Positions 15,837 through 23,882 of a stretch of 45,731 nt of DNA are shown piece after piece. Every line of letters starts with the position of its first letter. Within the stretch, counting starts at the first letter, position 1. The notes below the pieces were generated by a model. The model was not told where the DNA came from. It saw only the letters and a list, made by a program, of their open reading frames with translations, and did no database searches. This DNA is from CAYJPV01 sp964396055. GTDB lineage: Bacteria > Acidobacteriota > Vicinamibacteria > Vicinamibacterales > JAKQTR01. The stretch lies in the NCBI GenBank assembly GCA_964396055.1, contig CAYNDV010000022.1:1-45731 (forward strand), read 5' to 3'. The position numbers and the translations under genes were made by a program.

Positions 15837-16544
15837 ATGCGAAAGGTACTCTGGTCGATCGCAGTGCTCCTCGTGATTCTGCTCGTCGGCGCCAGCCCCG
15901 CCCTGGCGCAGGCGAAGAGCAGCCGGCCCACCGTGGCCATCCTCGACTTCGACTACGGAACGATCCAGCACTGGTGGGAGGGCAACTGGGACATCGGCAG
16001 GGGCATTGCCGACCTGATCGTCGACGGCCTGCTCGAGGACGGGTCCTATCGCCTGATCGAGCGGAAGAAGCTGGACGCCATCCTGGCGGAACAGGATTTC
16101 TCCAACAGCGAACGCGCCGATCCCTCCGCCGGGAAGGTGGCCAAGATGGGCAAGGCGCTGGGTGTGAAGTACATGGTGGTCGGCTCGATCACCAAGTTCG
16201 GCACCGAGCAGTCCAACAAGAGCGTTGGCGGCAGCGGCTGGGGCGGCGGCAAGTTCGGCCTCGGCAAGGTTGGCACCCAGAAGGGCAAGGCCAATGTGGC
16301 GATCACGGCACGCATGATCGACACCTCGACGGGTGAGATCCTGGCCAGCGCCAAGGGCGAGGGGACCTCCCAGCGCAGCGGCCTGCTGCTCGGCGGCGCC
16401 GGCGGCGGCGGCGGCGGTGGCGCGTCCGGCGGTTTCAGCATGGGTTCGTCCGAATACCGCGACTCCATCCTGGGGGAGGCCACCGAGGCGGCGGTCAAGA
16501 TGGTGGTGGACAAGCTGATTGCGGCCAAGAACCGGCTCGAATAG
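15837..16544 (+). CDS. CsgG-family protein (curli-type secretion/assembly CsgG/HfaB-like)
   Basis: A 235-residue exported protein: a hydrophobic signal at residues 4-20 with cleavage near ALAQA, no lipobox cysteine, so unlike E. coli CsgG it is not a lipoprotein. The mature part has the CsgG-domain pattern: VAILDFDYG, then GRGIADLIVDGLLEDGSYRLIER (seen in parts at about 57-80), LDAILAEQDF, MGKALGVKYMVVGSITKFG, ITARMIDTSTGEILASAKGEG, and a final amphipathic helix. A Gly-rich linker occupies about residues 185-202. CsgG domains oligomerise in the outer envelope, but many bacterial homologues outside curli operons have unknown roles, and no curli subunit genes are nearby. GGAGGA is 6 bases before the ATG. 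The DUF2911 gene follows by 25 bases. Confidence 0.83.
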   Translation: MRKVLWSIAVLLVILLVGASPALAQAKSSRPTVAILDFDYGTIQHWWEGNWDIGRGIADLIVDGLLEDGSYRLIERKKLDAILAEQDFSNSERADPSAGKVAKMGKALGVKYMVVGSITKFGTEQSNKSVGGSGWGGGKFGLGKVGTQKGKANVAITARMIDTSTGEILASAKGEGTSQRSGLLLGGAGGGGGGGASGGFSMGSSEYRDSILGEATEAAVKMVVDKLIAAKNRLE

Positions 16545-16569
16545 CCCGGGACGCGTGGCAGGAGGCTGG

Positions 16570-17223
16570 ATGAAGAAGCAGATCGCGTTGGTGTGTGTCG
16601 CGGCACTGGCCCTGGCCGGAGTCGCATTCGCCGGGCAGCAGGCCCCGGCCGCCCCGAGACCGCCGGCCAGCCCCGCCGGCACGGCCGCCACGCAGGTGAG
16701 CGGCAAGTGGGTCGAGGAGAAGCCCGGGGCAGCGCCCCGGTATCGCGACGGCAAGTGGATCGTCGTCGAGTACAACCGGCCGATCATGCGTGGCCGCACC
16801 GACATTTTCGGCAAGGGCGCGGACTACGGGAAGGCCGTGACAGCCGGTTCGCCGGTCTGGCGGGCGGGTGCGAACCAGACCACCCGTCTGAAGACCGAGG
16901 CAGCGCTGGTGTTCGGCGACAAGACCGTCCCCGCCGGTGACTACAGCGTGTTCGTTGACCTGAAGGAAGGCGCCTGGACGCTGATTCTCTCCACCCAGGG
17001 GTTCCAGCAGAAGTACGACCCCAATAACAAGGTCGACACCTGGGGTTCGTACGCCTATGACCCCAAGTTCGACGTGGCCCGGATCCCGATGCGGGTCCAG
17101 GTGATCGATCTGTCAGTCGACCAGTTCACGATCGGCTTCGTGAACATGACGCAGCAGAACGGCACCCTCGCCTTGTGGTGGGACAGGACGATGGCACTGG
17201 TCGACTTCAAGGTCGCCCAGTAG
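16570..17223 (+). CDS. DUF2911 domain protein, exported
   Basis: A 217-residue protein with a signal peptide (KK n-region, hydrophobic core, cleavage near residue 22, AFA-GQQ) followed by a Pro/Ala-rich linker. Residues 55-205 match DUF2911: VEYNRPIMRGRTDIFG, GSPVWRAGANQTTRL, PAGDYSVFVDLKEGAWTLIL (in parts), the Tyr-Asp segment YDPKFDVARIPM and a C-terminal beta strand pair ending LWWDRTMALVDF. The domain is a beta-sandwich common in Bacteroidota and Acidobacteriota; its function is unknown. AGGAGG lies 5 bases before the ATG. It shares the promoter at 15722 with the CsgG-like gene and ends the operon at a strong terminator. Confidence 0.85.
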   Translation: MKKQIALVCVAALALAGVAFAGQQAPAAPRPPASPAGTAATQVSGKWVEEKPGAAPRYRDGKWIVVEYNRPIMRGRTDIFGKGADYGKAVTAGSPVWRAGANQTTRLKTEAALVFGDKTVPAGDYSVFVDLKEGAWTLILSTQGFQQKYDPNNKVDTWGSYAYDPKFDVARIPMRVQVIDLSVDQFTIGFVNMTQQNGTLALWWDRTMALVDFKVAQ

Positions 17224-17238
17224 CGGACGGGCCGCCGG

Positions 17239-17282
17239 AAAAAGGGGCCAGGCTTCTGGAAAAGGGGCCTGGCCCCTTTTTT
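17239..17282 (+). terminator. Rho-independent terminator after the DUF2911 gene
   Basis: A perfect 15-base stem, AAAAAGGGGCCAGGC (17239-17253) with its complement (17267-17281), a 13-base loop, and a T run. The A-rich left arm makes it potentially bidirectional. The loop carries a second copy of the left-arm sequence GGAAAAGGGGCC. The TetR control region begins directly after it. Confidence 0.85.
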
Positions 17283-17296
17283 CAGCCTGTGGTATT

Positions 17297-17310
17297 CTAC
17301 CGACCGGTAG
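17297..17310 (+). promoter_or_regulatory. TetR-type operator overlapping the -10 box of the efflux operon
   Basis: CTACCG-AC-CGGTAG is a perfect palindrome of 6-base arms with a 2-base centre, followed directly by a further GTAG. It overlaps a TATTCT -10-like box at 17293-17298 and lies 39 bases before the TetR start codon, so autorepression is likely. The arms match the general form of TetR-family operators that control RND pumps. Confidence 0.65.
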
Positions 17311-17317
17311 GTAGACC

Positions 17318-17335
17318 GGCCGGCTGAAGCCGGCC
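17318..17335. repeat. Perfect palindromic element in the TetR leader
   Basis: GGCCGGCT-GA-AGCCGGCC, 8-base arms with a 2-base centre, 14 bases before the TetR ATG. It may be a leader hairpin or a copy of a dispersed intergenic palindrome; only one copy is seen in this window. Confidence 0.5.
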
Positions 17336-17348
17336 TCCACGAAGCCCG

Positions 17349-17987
17349 ATGACGCATCGCCGCTCGAACATGCTCACCGACCCCCGCGGGGTGGCCTCCG
17401 ACGCGCCGGATGCGTCGTCGCGCGCCCGCCTCCTCCATGCCGCCGTCGAGATCTTCGGCCGCAAGGGGTACGCCGGAGCATCGGTGCGTGAAATCGTCGA
17501 GCAGGCGGGCGTCACCAAGCCCGTCCTGTACTACCATTTCGGCAGCAAGGAAGGCCTGATGATGGCCATCATCGACGAAGCCGCCCGGGCCGTACGGGCC
17601 GTCGTCGACGAGGTCCGCCGCAGGGGCGGTCCCGCCCGGGACCGGGTCATCGGGCTCGTGCTCGCCCTGCGGCAGCTGGTGCGCCTGCGCTCGTCGGAAC
17701 TCCGTGTAGTCCACTCCGTCTATTACTTTGCGCCCGAACTGCTGCCCGCCTTCGACTACCGCGTCTTCGAACGTATCGTCCTGGGTGAGTTCGACGGCGC
17801 CCTCCGCTCGGGCATCGACAGCGGCGAACTGCGGCCGGTGTCGCTGTCTCACGCCGCGCTCGCCCTCGGCTCGGTGCTCAGCGGGGTGCTCGACCAGGAA
17901 CTGATTCACCGGGACCGGATCCTGGACGACGACGATGTCGTGCAGGTGCTGAATCTCGTCTTCGATGGGCTCTGCCCGCCCGTGTAG
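17349..17987 (+). CDS. TetR/AcrR-family transcriptional regulator of the efflux operon
   Basis: A 212-residue repressor of normal family length. The N-terminal helix-turn-helix is clear: RARLLHAAVEIFGRKGYAGA, ASVREIVEQAGVTKPVLYYHF (in parts, residues 25-65), with the highly conserved LYYHFGSKEGL. The C-terminal half is an all-helical ligand-binding domain with no recognisable specificity. Family members release DNA when a small molecule, often a pump substrate, binds. It is the first gene of an operon with the membrane-fusion subunit (31 bases later) and the RND-TolC fusion, and a matching palindrome lies just upstream. An alternative Met seven codons in would still keep the whole DNA-binding domain. 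Confidence 0.92.
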   Translation: MTHRRSNMLTDPRGVASDAPDASSRARLLHAAVEIFGRKGYAGASVREIVEQAGVTKPVLYYHFGSKEGLMMAIIDEAARAVRAVVDEVRRRGGPARDRVIGLVLALRQLVRLRSSELRVVHSVYYFAPELLPAFDYRVFERIVLGEFDGALRSGIDSGELRPVSLSHAALALGSVLSGVLDQELIHRDRILDDDDVVQVLNLVFDGLCPPV

Positions 17988-18018
17988 TCCGCACTCATCG
18001 TAAGGAGAACGTCGCGTC

Positions 18019-19158
18019 ATGACCCCGTATGCCCGCTCTGTTCTGTGCGCCGTGGCCCTCGTCAGCCTGGGCCTCGGTGCCTGCTCCCAACCCGGCACCG
18101 CCGGCAAGGCCGACGCCGCGCCCGCCGCGGCCCCGACCGCCGGCCGGCCGCCGGTGGCCGTCACGGTGGCCCGCGTCGCATCGGGGACGTTCGTCGACGA
18201 CATCGCCGTCGTGGGCACGCTGGCGCCCAAGTTCGCCGCCGACGTGAAGTCGGAAATTTCGGGCACGGTTGCGGCGGTGTTCGTGACCGAGTGGGTCACG
18301 GTCCGCCGGGGCACGCCCCTCGCGAAGCTGGAGACCAGCGAGGAGGTGGCCGTCATCGAGACCCTGAAGGCCGCCGTGGCCCAGGCGAAGGTCGGCGAAT
18401 CGCGGGCGCGGCGCGAGTACGAGCGCGCGCAGCAACTGAAGCAGTTCGGCCTCATCACGCCCCAGGCGTTCGACGACGCGCAGTCGGCGGTCGAGGCGGC
18501 CGAGGCGGCCACGGCGGCCGCCAACGCGCAGGTGCGGGCAGCGGAGACGCGCCTGCAGAAGGCCTCCATCGCCGCGCCGATGGACGGCGTGGTGGCCTAC
18601 CGCGGCGTCAGCGTCGGCGATCGGGTGGAGAACATGGGCGGCGGCGGGCCGATGTTCCGCATCGTCGACAACCGGGTGCTCGACCTCACGGTCTCGGTGC
18701 CGTCGTCGCGGCTGGCCGGGGTGCAGGTGGGCCAGAGCATCACCTTCACCGCGGACGCGCTGCCGGGCCGGACGTTCACCGGCAAGGTGATGTTCATCAA
18801 CCCGGAGATCGATGAGGCCAGCCGCTCGGCGAAGGTCGTGGCCGCCGTCGACAACCGGGACGGCGCGCTCAAGGGCGGCATGTTCGCCAAGGGCCGCATC
18901 GTCGTGGCCAGTCGCGACGCGGTGCTGCAGGTGCCGCGGGAGGCGCTGCTGAGCTGGAACCTCGAGCAGCGCACGGCCGAGGTCTGGGTGGTCACGGGCG
19001 ACCAGGTCGAGAAACGAGCCGTCACGACAGGCGCCTCGACCGACGGGACCGTCGAGGTGCTGACGGGGGTGCGGGCCGGCGAGCAGGTGGTCACGCGCGG
19101 CGGGTTCAACATCCGCGCGGGGGACCGGGTGGCGGTCGCGGCGGGCGAGGGGGCGTAA
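18019..19158 (+). CDS. RND efflux periplasmic adaptor (membrane fusion protein), lipoprotein
   Basis: A 379-residue HlyD/AcrA-type adaptor that links the inner-membrane pump to the outer-membrane channel. The signal ends in a lipobox LGAC with C22 as the lipidated residue. The mature protein shows the split lipoyl/biotinyl-like domain (AADVKSEISGTVAAV and APMDGVVAYRGVSVGDRV), a helical hairpin at about residues 115-180, a beta-barrel domain (ALPGRTFTGKVMFINPEIDE, in parts) and a membrane-proximal domain ending GGFNIRAGDRVAV. AAGGAGA lies 11 bases before the ATG. The RND-TolC fusion gene begins 2 bases after its stop, so the two are translationally coupled. Confidence 0.94.
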   Translation: MTPYARSVLCAVALVSLGLGACSQPGTAGKADAAPAAAPTAGRPPVAVTVARVASGTFVDDIAVVGTLAPKFAADVKSEISGTVAAVFVTEWVTVRRGTPLAKLETSEEVAVIETLKAAVAQAKVGESRARREYERAQQLKQFGLITPQAFDDAQSAVEAAEAATAAANAQVRAAETRLQKASIAAPMDGVVAYRGVSVGDRVENMGGGGPMFRIVDNRVLDLTVSVPSSRLAGVQVGQSITFTADALPGRTFTGKVMFINPEIDEASRSAKVVAAVDNRDGALKGGMFAKGRIVVASRDAVLQVPREALLSWNLEQRTAEVWVVTGDQVEKRAVTTGASTDGTVEVLTGVRAGEQVVTRGGFNIRAGDRVAVAAGEGA

Positions 19159-19160
19159 CC

Positions 19161-22100
19161 ATGTTCCTCTCGGATCTGTCGATCAAGCGGCCGGTCGTCG
19201 CCACCGTGATGATGCTCGCGCTGGTGACGGTGGGCCTGTTCTCGTTCCGCCGGCTGCCGGTCGACCTCATGCCCGAGGTCGAGATCCCGGTGCTGTCGAT
19301 CATCGCGGAGTACCCGGGCGCGTCGCCGGAGACGGTGGAGCGCGAGGTGAGCCGGAAGATCGAGGAGGCGGTCAACCCCATTGGCGGCGTCAAGCACGTG
19401 CAGTCGATCTCGCGCGAGGGTCTGTCGTCGGTGGTGGTGGAGTTCAACCTCGAGGTCAAGGTCAACGACGTCTCCCAGGAAGCCCGCGCGAAGATCAACG
19501 CGATCCGACGCGAACTGCCGGAGACCATGCGGGAACCCGTCATCCAGAAGTTCGACTTCAACGCGATGCCGATCGCCTCGCTGGCGGTGCGCTCGAAGAC
19601 GATGCCGCCGCGGGAACTGACGGACCTGGCCGACCGCAAGGTGAAGCGCCGGCTCGAGAGCATCGCCGGCGTGTCGAAGGCGAAGCTCATCGGGTCATCG
19701 AAACGCGAGGTGCTGGTCAACCTCGATCCGGTGCGCATGGCCGCCCTCGGCATGGGCGTGAACGAGGTCGTCGCCGGCCTTTCGTCGGAGAACGTCAACA
19801 CGCCGCTCGGCCGCCTGACCCTGGGCGCCACCGAAATGCCGCTGCGCATCTCCGGCAAGCCGACGGACCCGTCCGAGTACGCCGCCATGGTCATCGGCCG
19901 CCGGGGCGCCGAGCCGATCCGCCTGTCGGACGTGGCCACCGTTTCGGACACCATCGAGGAGCAGCGGTCGCTGGCGCTCGTCAACGGCGAGCCGGCCGTG
20001 GCCATCGACATCACGAAGCAGACCAAGGCCAACACGGTGGACGTGGTCGACAACCTGCGGGCGGCGGTCGACACGCTCCGGACGGAGCTGCCGCCGGGCA
20101 CGGAGATCCAGATCGTCCGCGACTCGTCGGTGTTCATCCGGGAGGCCGTGGCGGACGTCGAGGACTCGCTGATCATCGGCGGCCTGCTGACCGTCATCAT
20201 CGTGTTCCTGTTCCTGAACTCGTGGCGGTCGACGGTCATCACGGGCCTGACGCTGCCCATCTCGGTCATCTCGTCGTTCATCGTCATGTATTTCCTGGGC
20301 ATGACCCTGAACATGCTGACGCTGATGGCGCTCTCGCTGGCCATCGGCCTGCTCATCGACGACGCCATCGTCGTGCGCGAGAACATCGTCCGGCACCTGG
20401 AACACGGGCAGGATCACTTCACTGCCGCCCGGGAGGGCACGAGCGAGATCGGCCTCGCGGTGCTCGCCACCTCGATGTCCATCATCGCGGTGTTCATCCC
20501 GGTCGCCTTCATGAAGGGCATCATCGGGCGCTTCTTCTTCCAGTTCGGGATGACCGTGGCCTTCGCGGTGCTGGTCTCCCTCTTCGTGTCGTTCACGCTG
20601 GACCCGATGCTCTCCTCGCGGTGGCACGATCCGGACATCGAGCGCAGCGGCCGGCGGAGCTGGTGGCACCGTCCCCTCGACGCGTTCAACGACTGGTTCG
20701 AGCGGATGGCCGACTGGTACAAGGGCGTGATCGGCTGGGCGCTGGACCACCGGAAGACCGTGGTGGCCATGGCCCTGGCGGCCTTCGTCGGCGGCCTCGG
20801 GATCTTCGGCACGCTGCAGGCCGAGTTCCAGCCCCCGATGGACCAGGGTGAGTTCCTGCTGAAGATGAAGAGCGCGCCGGGGTCGTCAATCGCCGAGACC
20901 CGCGGCCGCCTGGAAGAGGTGCTCGAGGCCCTCGCGGAGTTCCCGGAGGTCCGCTACACCTACGCATCGATCGCCTCCGGCGACGCCGACACGGTCCGCG
21001 ACGCGGCGGTGTTCGTCAAGCTCGCCCCGAAGGCGGAGCGCACGCGCACGACCCCCCAGGTGCGCCACGACGCACGCCTGAGGCTCCAGCGGATCCCGGG
21101 CGTCCTGCTCTCGGTGCAGGAGGATCCGGACGCCTGGCAGAAGCCCCTGCAGCTCGCCATCAAGGGCGACGACATCGTCACGCTGAAGAAGTACGCGGCG
21201 GCCGTCAAGCGCGAACTCTACTCGGTGCCGGGCATCGTCGACATCGAGGCCGGCATGGAGGACGAGCTGCCCGAGTACCGGCTCGTCGTCGATCGTGAGC
21301 GGGCGGCGGCGTCCGGCCTCGGCAGCGGCGCGGTGGCGGGCATGGTGGCCACGCTTGTCGGCGGCCAGGCCATCACGACCTACGAGGACCGCGAGGGGGA
21401 GGCCGTGAACGTGCGCGTGCGCCTGCCCGAGCAACTGCGCGGCGACATCCGCCAGGTCGCGGACCTCAAGGTCAGCGTCCCGACCCTGGAGGGCGCGGCC
21501 CTGGTGCCCCTCACCGACCTCGTCACCTTCACCCGCGCCACGTCCCCGGCGGAGATCAACCGCCGCGACATGTCGCGCCAGCTGGTGGTCGACGCCAATC
21601 TCGACGGCCTGCCCCTCGGCACCGCCGGCACGCTGGCGACCGAGGCGGCGAGCCGCGTGCAGCTGGAGCCCGGCTACAGCCTGCAACTCGGCGGCGACAC
21701 GGAGATGATGATCGAGTCGTTCGGCTACATGGCCGAGGCCCTGTTCCTGGCGGTGATCTTCGTCTACCTGATCCTCGCTGCCCAGTTCGAGTCGTTCGTC
21801 GATCCCCTGTCGATCATGCTGTCGCTGCCGCTGTCGATCGTCGGCATGGCCGGCATGCTGTTCCTCACGGGCGACACGATCAACATCATGTCGCTCATCG
21901 GGCTCATCATGCTGATGGGCCTCGTGACGAAGAACGCGATCCTCCTGGTGGACTACACGAAGGTCCTGCGGGGCCGGGGCCACGAACGCCGCGAGGCCCT
22001 CATCCTGGCGGGACGCACGCGTCTGCGCCCGATCCTGATGACGACGGCCGCCATGGTGTTCGGCATGCTGCCGCTCTTCTTCGGCATCGGCGAAGGCGCG

Positions 22101-23729
22101 GAGTTCCGGGCACCCATGGCCCGTGCCGTCGTGGGCGGCCTGATCACGTCCACGCTGCTCACGTTGATCGTCGTGCCGGTGGTCTACACGCTGCTCGACG
22201 ACATCGTGGCGCGGCTGCGCGGCCGCAAGGCGGCGCCCCGGGCCGCCGCCGCGGCGCTCTCCCTGGTGCTGGCGCTCGCGCTGGCCGCACCCGCCGCGGC
22301 ACAGGAGCGACCGGCCGCCCCCGGCACGTTCTCGATCGCGCTGGCCGCCGAGGCGGCGACCCGGACACAGGGCGGGCCCCCGGCGCAGGCCGGGGCCGCC
22401 CGGGCCGAAGTGCCCGTGCTCACGCTCGAACGGGCCCTGAAGATCGCGCTGGACCAGAGTCCGACCATCAAGAAGGCCGCTGAGTACAAGGCGTGGGTGG
22501 ACGGCAAGTACCTCGAGGAGCGCGCTTATGCCCTGCCGCAGGTGGCCTTCTCCGGGGCCTGGATGCGCCAGTTCGATGACAGCCAGAGCAAGCTGTTCGA
22601 AGGCATCGATTTCGGCGGCGGCGATACCGACGGCGGCGGCGGGTCGGGCTCCGACAGCGGCGGCATGGCCGATTTCGGCGAGATCTTCGGCGGCCGGCAG
22701 GACATCAAGTCGGCCGAGGTGAAGATCTCGCAGGTGGTGTTCACCTGGGGCCAGGTGGGCGCCGCCATCCGCGCCGCGAAGAAGGGGTACGACCTGGCCG
22801 CCGATCAGCTGCGGCAGGCGCAGCAGACCGTGATCCGGGACGTGGCCACCGCCTTCTTCGACGTCCTCGTGGCGCAGGAGGGGGTCGCGATTGCCCGGGA
22901 GGACCTCGCCCAGAAGGAGCGCGTGCTGGCGGAAACCCAGAAGCGGCGGACGGCCGGCACCGCCACCGACTACGACGTGCTCTCCTCGGAGGTCATCGTC
23001 CAGAACGCCCGGCCGTCGGTGATTCGCGCCGAGAACCAGGTGCGGCAGGCCAAGGACCGGTTGCGGTTCCTCCTGGCGGAGCCTGGCGTCGCCGAGTTCA
23101 ACGTCGAGGGATCGCTCGAAGGCGCGATCGATCCGGCGCCCGAGTACGCGGAGGTCATCACGCGCGCACTCACCAATCGCCCGGAACTGGCCCAGCTCGC
23201 CAGCCAGAAGAGCATCTACGGCGAACTGGTGACGATCGCCAAGGCCGGGAACAAGCCCCGCGTCGACTTCGCGGCCGGCTTCGGCAAACGCCGGCTGAGC
23301 CTGAGCACGCTGGGATCGACGGGCACCACCTGGAACGCAGGAATCTACCTGAGCGTGCCGATCTTCGACGGCTGGCGGACGAAGGGCCGCGTGGCGCAGG
23401 CGCGCAGCGAGCTGACGCAGTTGTCCATCGACGAGCAACGATCCCGCGACGCGGTGTCGGTGGAGGTCCGCCTGGCCGTGGACGCCGTGCGCGAATCCGC
23501 AGCGCTGCTCAACGCCATCTCGGGCACCGTCCAGCAGGCCGAGAAGCTGGTGTTCCTGGCCGAGAAGGGGTTCGAGCTCGGCGTGAAGACCAACCTCGAG
23601 GTGCAGGACGCGCAGTTCAACCTGCGCGCCGCCCGCGCCAATCTCGCCCGCGCCCAGCGCGACTACCGGGTGGCCCGCGTGGCGCTGGCGTGGGTCGAAG
23701 GGACGATTTCGGCGGGAGGGAGTTTCTAG
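19161..23729 (+). CDS. RND multidrug-type efflux pump fused to a TolC-family outer-membrane channel
   Basis: A 1522-residue polypeptide made of two complete proteins. Residues 1-1020 are an RND permease of HAE type: N-terminal helix after LSIKRPVVATVMM, two porter domains, twelve membrane helices, the proton-relay pair D400/D401 in GLLIDDAIVV and K924 in VTKNAILLVDY. Residues 1016-1047 read as a signal peptide: basic segment ARLRGRKAAPR, a hydrophobic Ala/Leu run and an AAA-QER cleavage site. Residues 1048-1522 are a TolC/OEP channel with two repeats of long helices (TLERALKIALDQSPTIKKA; VFTWGQVGAAIRAAKKGYDLA in parts; VPIFDGWRTKGRVAQARSEL). There is no stop or clear ribosome site between the parts, though a GTG at 22206 could start the second part. 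Release of the channel by signal peptidase is inferred. The stop codon lies inside a tandem repeat. Confidence 0.93.
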   Translation: MFLSDLSIKRPVVATVMMLALVTVGLFSFRRLPVDLMPEVEIPVLSIIAEYPGASPETVEREVSRKIEEAVNPIGGVKHVQSISREGLSSVVVEFNLEVKVNDVSQEARAKINAIRRELPETMREPVIQKFDFNAMPIASLAVRSKTMPPRELTDLADRKVKRRLESIAGVSKAKLIGSSKREVLVNLDPVRMAALGMGVNEVVAGLSSENVNTPLGRLTLGATEMPLRISGKPTDPSEYAAMVIGRRGAEPIRLSDVATVSDTIEEQRSLALVNGEPAVAIDITKQTKANTVDVVDNLRAAVDTLRTELPPGTEIQIVRDSSVFIREAVADVEDSLIIGGLLTVIIVFLFLNSWRSTVITGLTLPISVISSFIVMYFLGMTLNMLTLMALSLAIGLLIDDAIVVRENIVRHLEHGQDHFTAAREGTSEIGLAVLATSMSIIAVFIPVAFMKGIIGRFFFQFGMTVAFAVLVSLFVSFTLDPMLSSRWHDPDIERSGRRSWWHRPLDAFNDWFERMADWYKGVIGWALDHRKTVVAMALAAFVGGLGIFGTLQAEFQPPMDQGEFLLKMKSAPGSSIAETRGRLEEVLEALAEFPEVRYTYASIASGDADTVRDAAVFVKLAPKAERTRTTPQVRHDARLRLQRIPGVLLSVQEDPDAWQKPLQLAIKGDDIVTLKKYAAAVKRELYSVPGIVDIEAGMEDELPEYRLVVDRERAAASGLGSGAVAGMVATLVGGQAITTYEDREGEAVNVRVRLPEQLRGDIRQVADLKVSVPTLEGAALVPLTDLVTFTRATSPAEINRRDMSRQLVVDANLDGLPLGTAGTLATEAASRVQLEPGYSLQLGGDTEMMIESFGYMAEALFLAVIFVYLILAAQFESFVDPLSIMLSLPLSIVGMAGMLFLTGDTINIMSLIGLIMLMGLVTKNAILLVDYTKVLRGRGHERREALILAGRTRLRPILMTTAAMVFGMLPLFFGIGEGAEFRAPMARAVVGGLITSTLLTLIVVPVVYTLLDDIVARLRGRKAAPRAAAAALSLVLALALAAPAAAQERPAAPGTFSIALAAEAATRTQGGPPAQAGAARAEVPVLTLERALKIALDQSPTIKKAAEYKAWVDGKYLEERAYALPQVAFSGAWMRQFDDSQSKLFEGIDFGGGDTDGGGGSGSDSGGMADFGEIFGGRQDIKSAEVKISQVVFTWGQVGAAIRAAKKGYDLAADQLRQAQQTVIRDVATAFFDVLVAQEGVAIAREDLAQKERVLAETQKRRTAGTATDYDVLSSEVIVQNARPSVIRAENQVRQAKDRLRFLLAEPGVAEFNVEGSLEGAIDPAPEYAEVITRALTNRPELAQLASQKSIYGELVTIAKAGNKPRVDFAAGFGKRRLSLSTLGSTGTTWNAGIYLSVPIFDGWRTKGRVAQARSELTQLSIDEQRSRDAVSVEVRLAVDAVRESAALLNAISGTVQQAEKLVFLAEKGFELGVKTNLEVQDAQFNLRAARANLARAQRDYRVARVALAWVEGTISAGGSF

Positions 23730-23787
23730 AGGCTAGAGGCTAGAGGCTAGAGGCTAGAGGCTAGAGGCTGGAGGCTGGAGGCTGGAG
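23727..23787. repeat. Heptanucleotide tandem repeat, six TAGAGGC plus two TGGAGGC units
   Basis: Six exact copies of TAGAGGC (23727-23768), two of the variant TGGAGGC (23769-23782) and a partial TGGAG. The first TAG is the stop codon of the RND-TolC fusion. Units of 7 bases shift frame, so expansion past the stop would not alter the protein. Confidence 0.9.
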
Positions 23788-23798
23788 AAGAAGACGAC

Positions 23799-23829
23799 GG
23801 GCGCGCCAGGTGATTGACCAGGCGCGCCC
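23799..23829. terminator. Hairpin between the convergent efflux and serine hydrolase genes
   Basis: GGGCGCGCC (23799-23807) pairs perfectly with GGCGCGCCC (23821-23829); the 13-base loop can add a GGT/ACC pair. No T tract. It sits between the two heptamer arrays and may act on transcripts from both sides. Nothing coding is seen in 23730-23882. Confidence 0.4.
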
Positions 23830-23849
23830 GCAGCGCGACAGCGTGATCC

Positions 23850-23875
23850 CTTCTTGCTTCTTGCTTCTTGCTTCT
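23850..23875. repeat. Heptanucleotide tandem repeat, three CTTCTTG units
   Basis: Three exact CTTCTTG copies (23850-23870) and a partial CTTCT, ending 8 bases from the stop codon of the minus-strand serine hydrolase. Confidence 0.75.
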
Positions 23876-23882
23876 GCCTCCG

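Noticed and set aside
15837..16544. Curli secretion channel csgG
   Set aside because: No lipobox and no csgA/B/E/F-like genes nearby; only the domain family can be claimed.
20886..23438. 850-codon antisense frame across the RND-TolC gene
   Set aside because: His/Asp/Arg/Gly-rich low-information translation with no motif; the plus strand encodes well-known protein families.
23727..23875. CRISPR array
   Set aside because: Repeat units are 7 bases and contiguous, with no spacers and no cas genes in the window.
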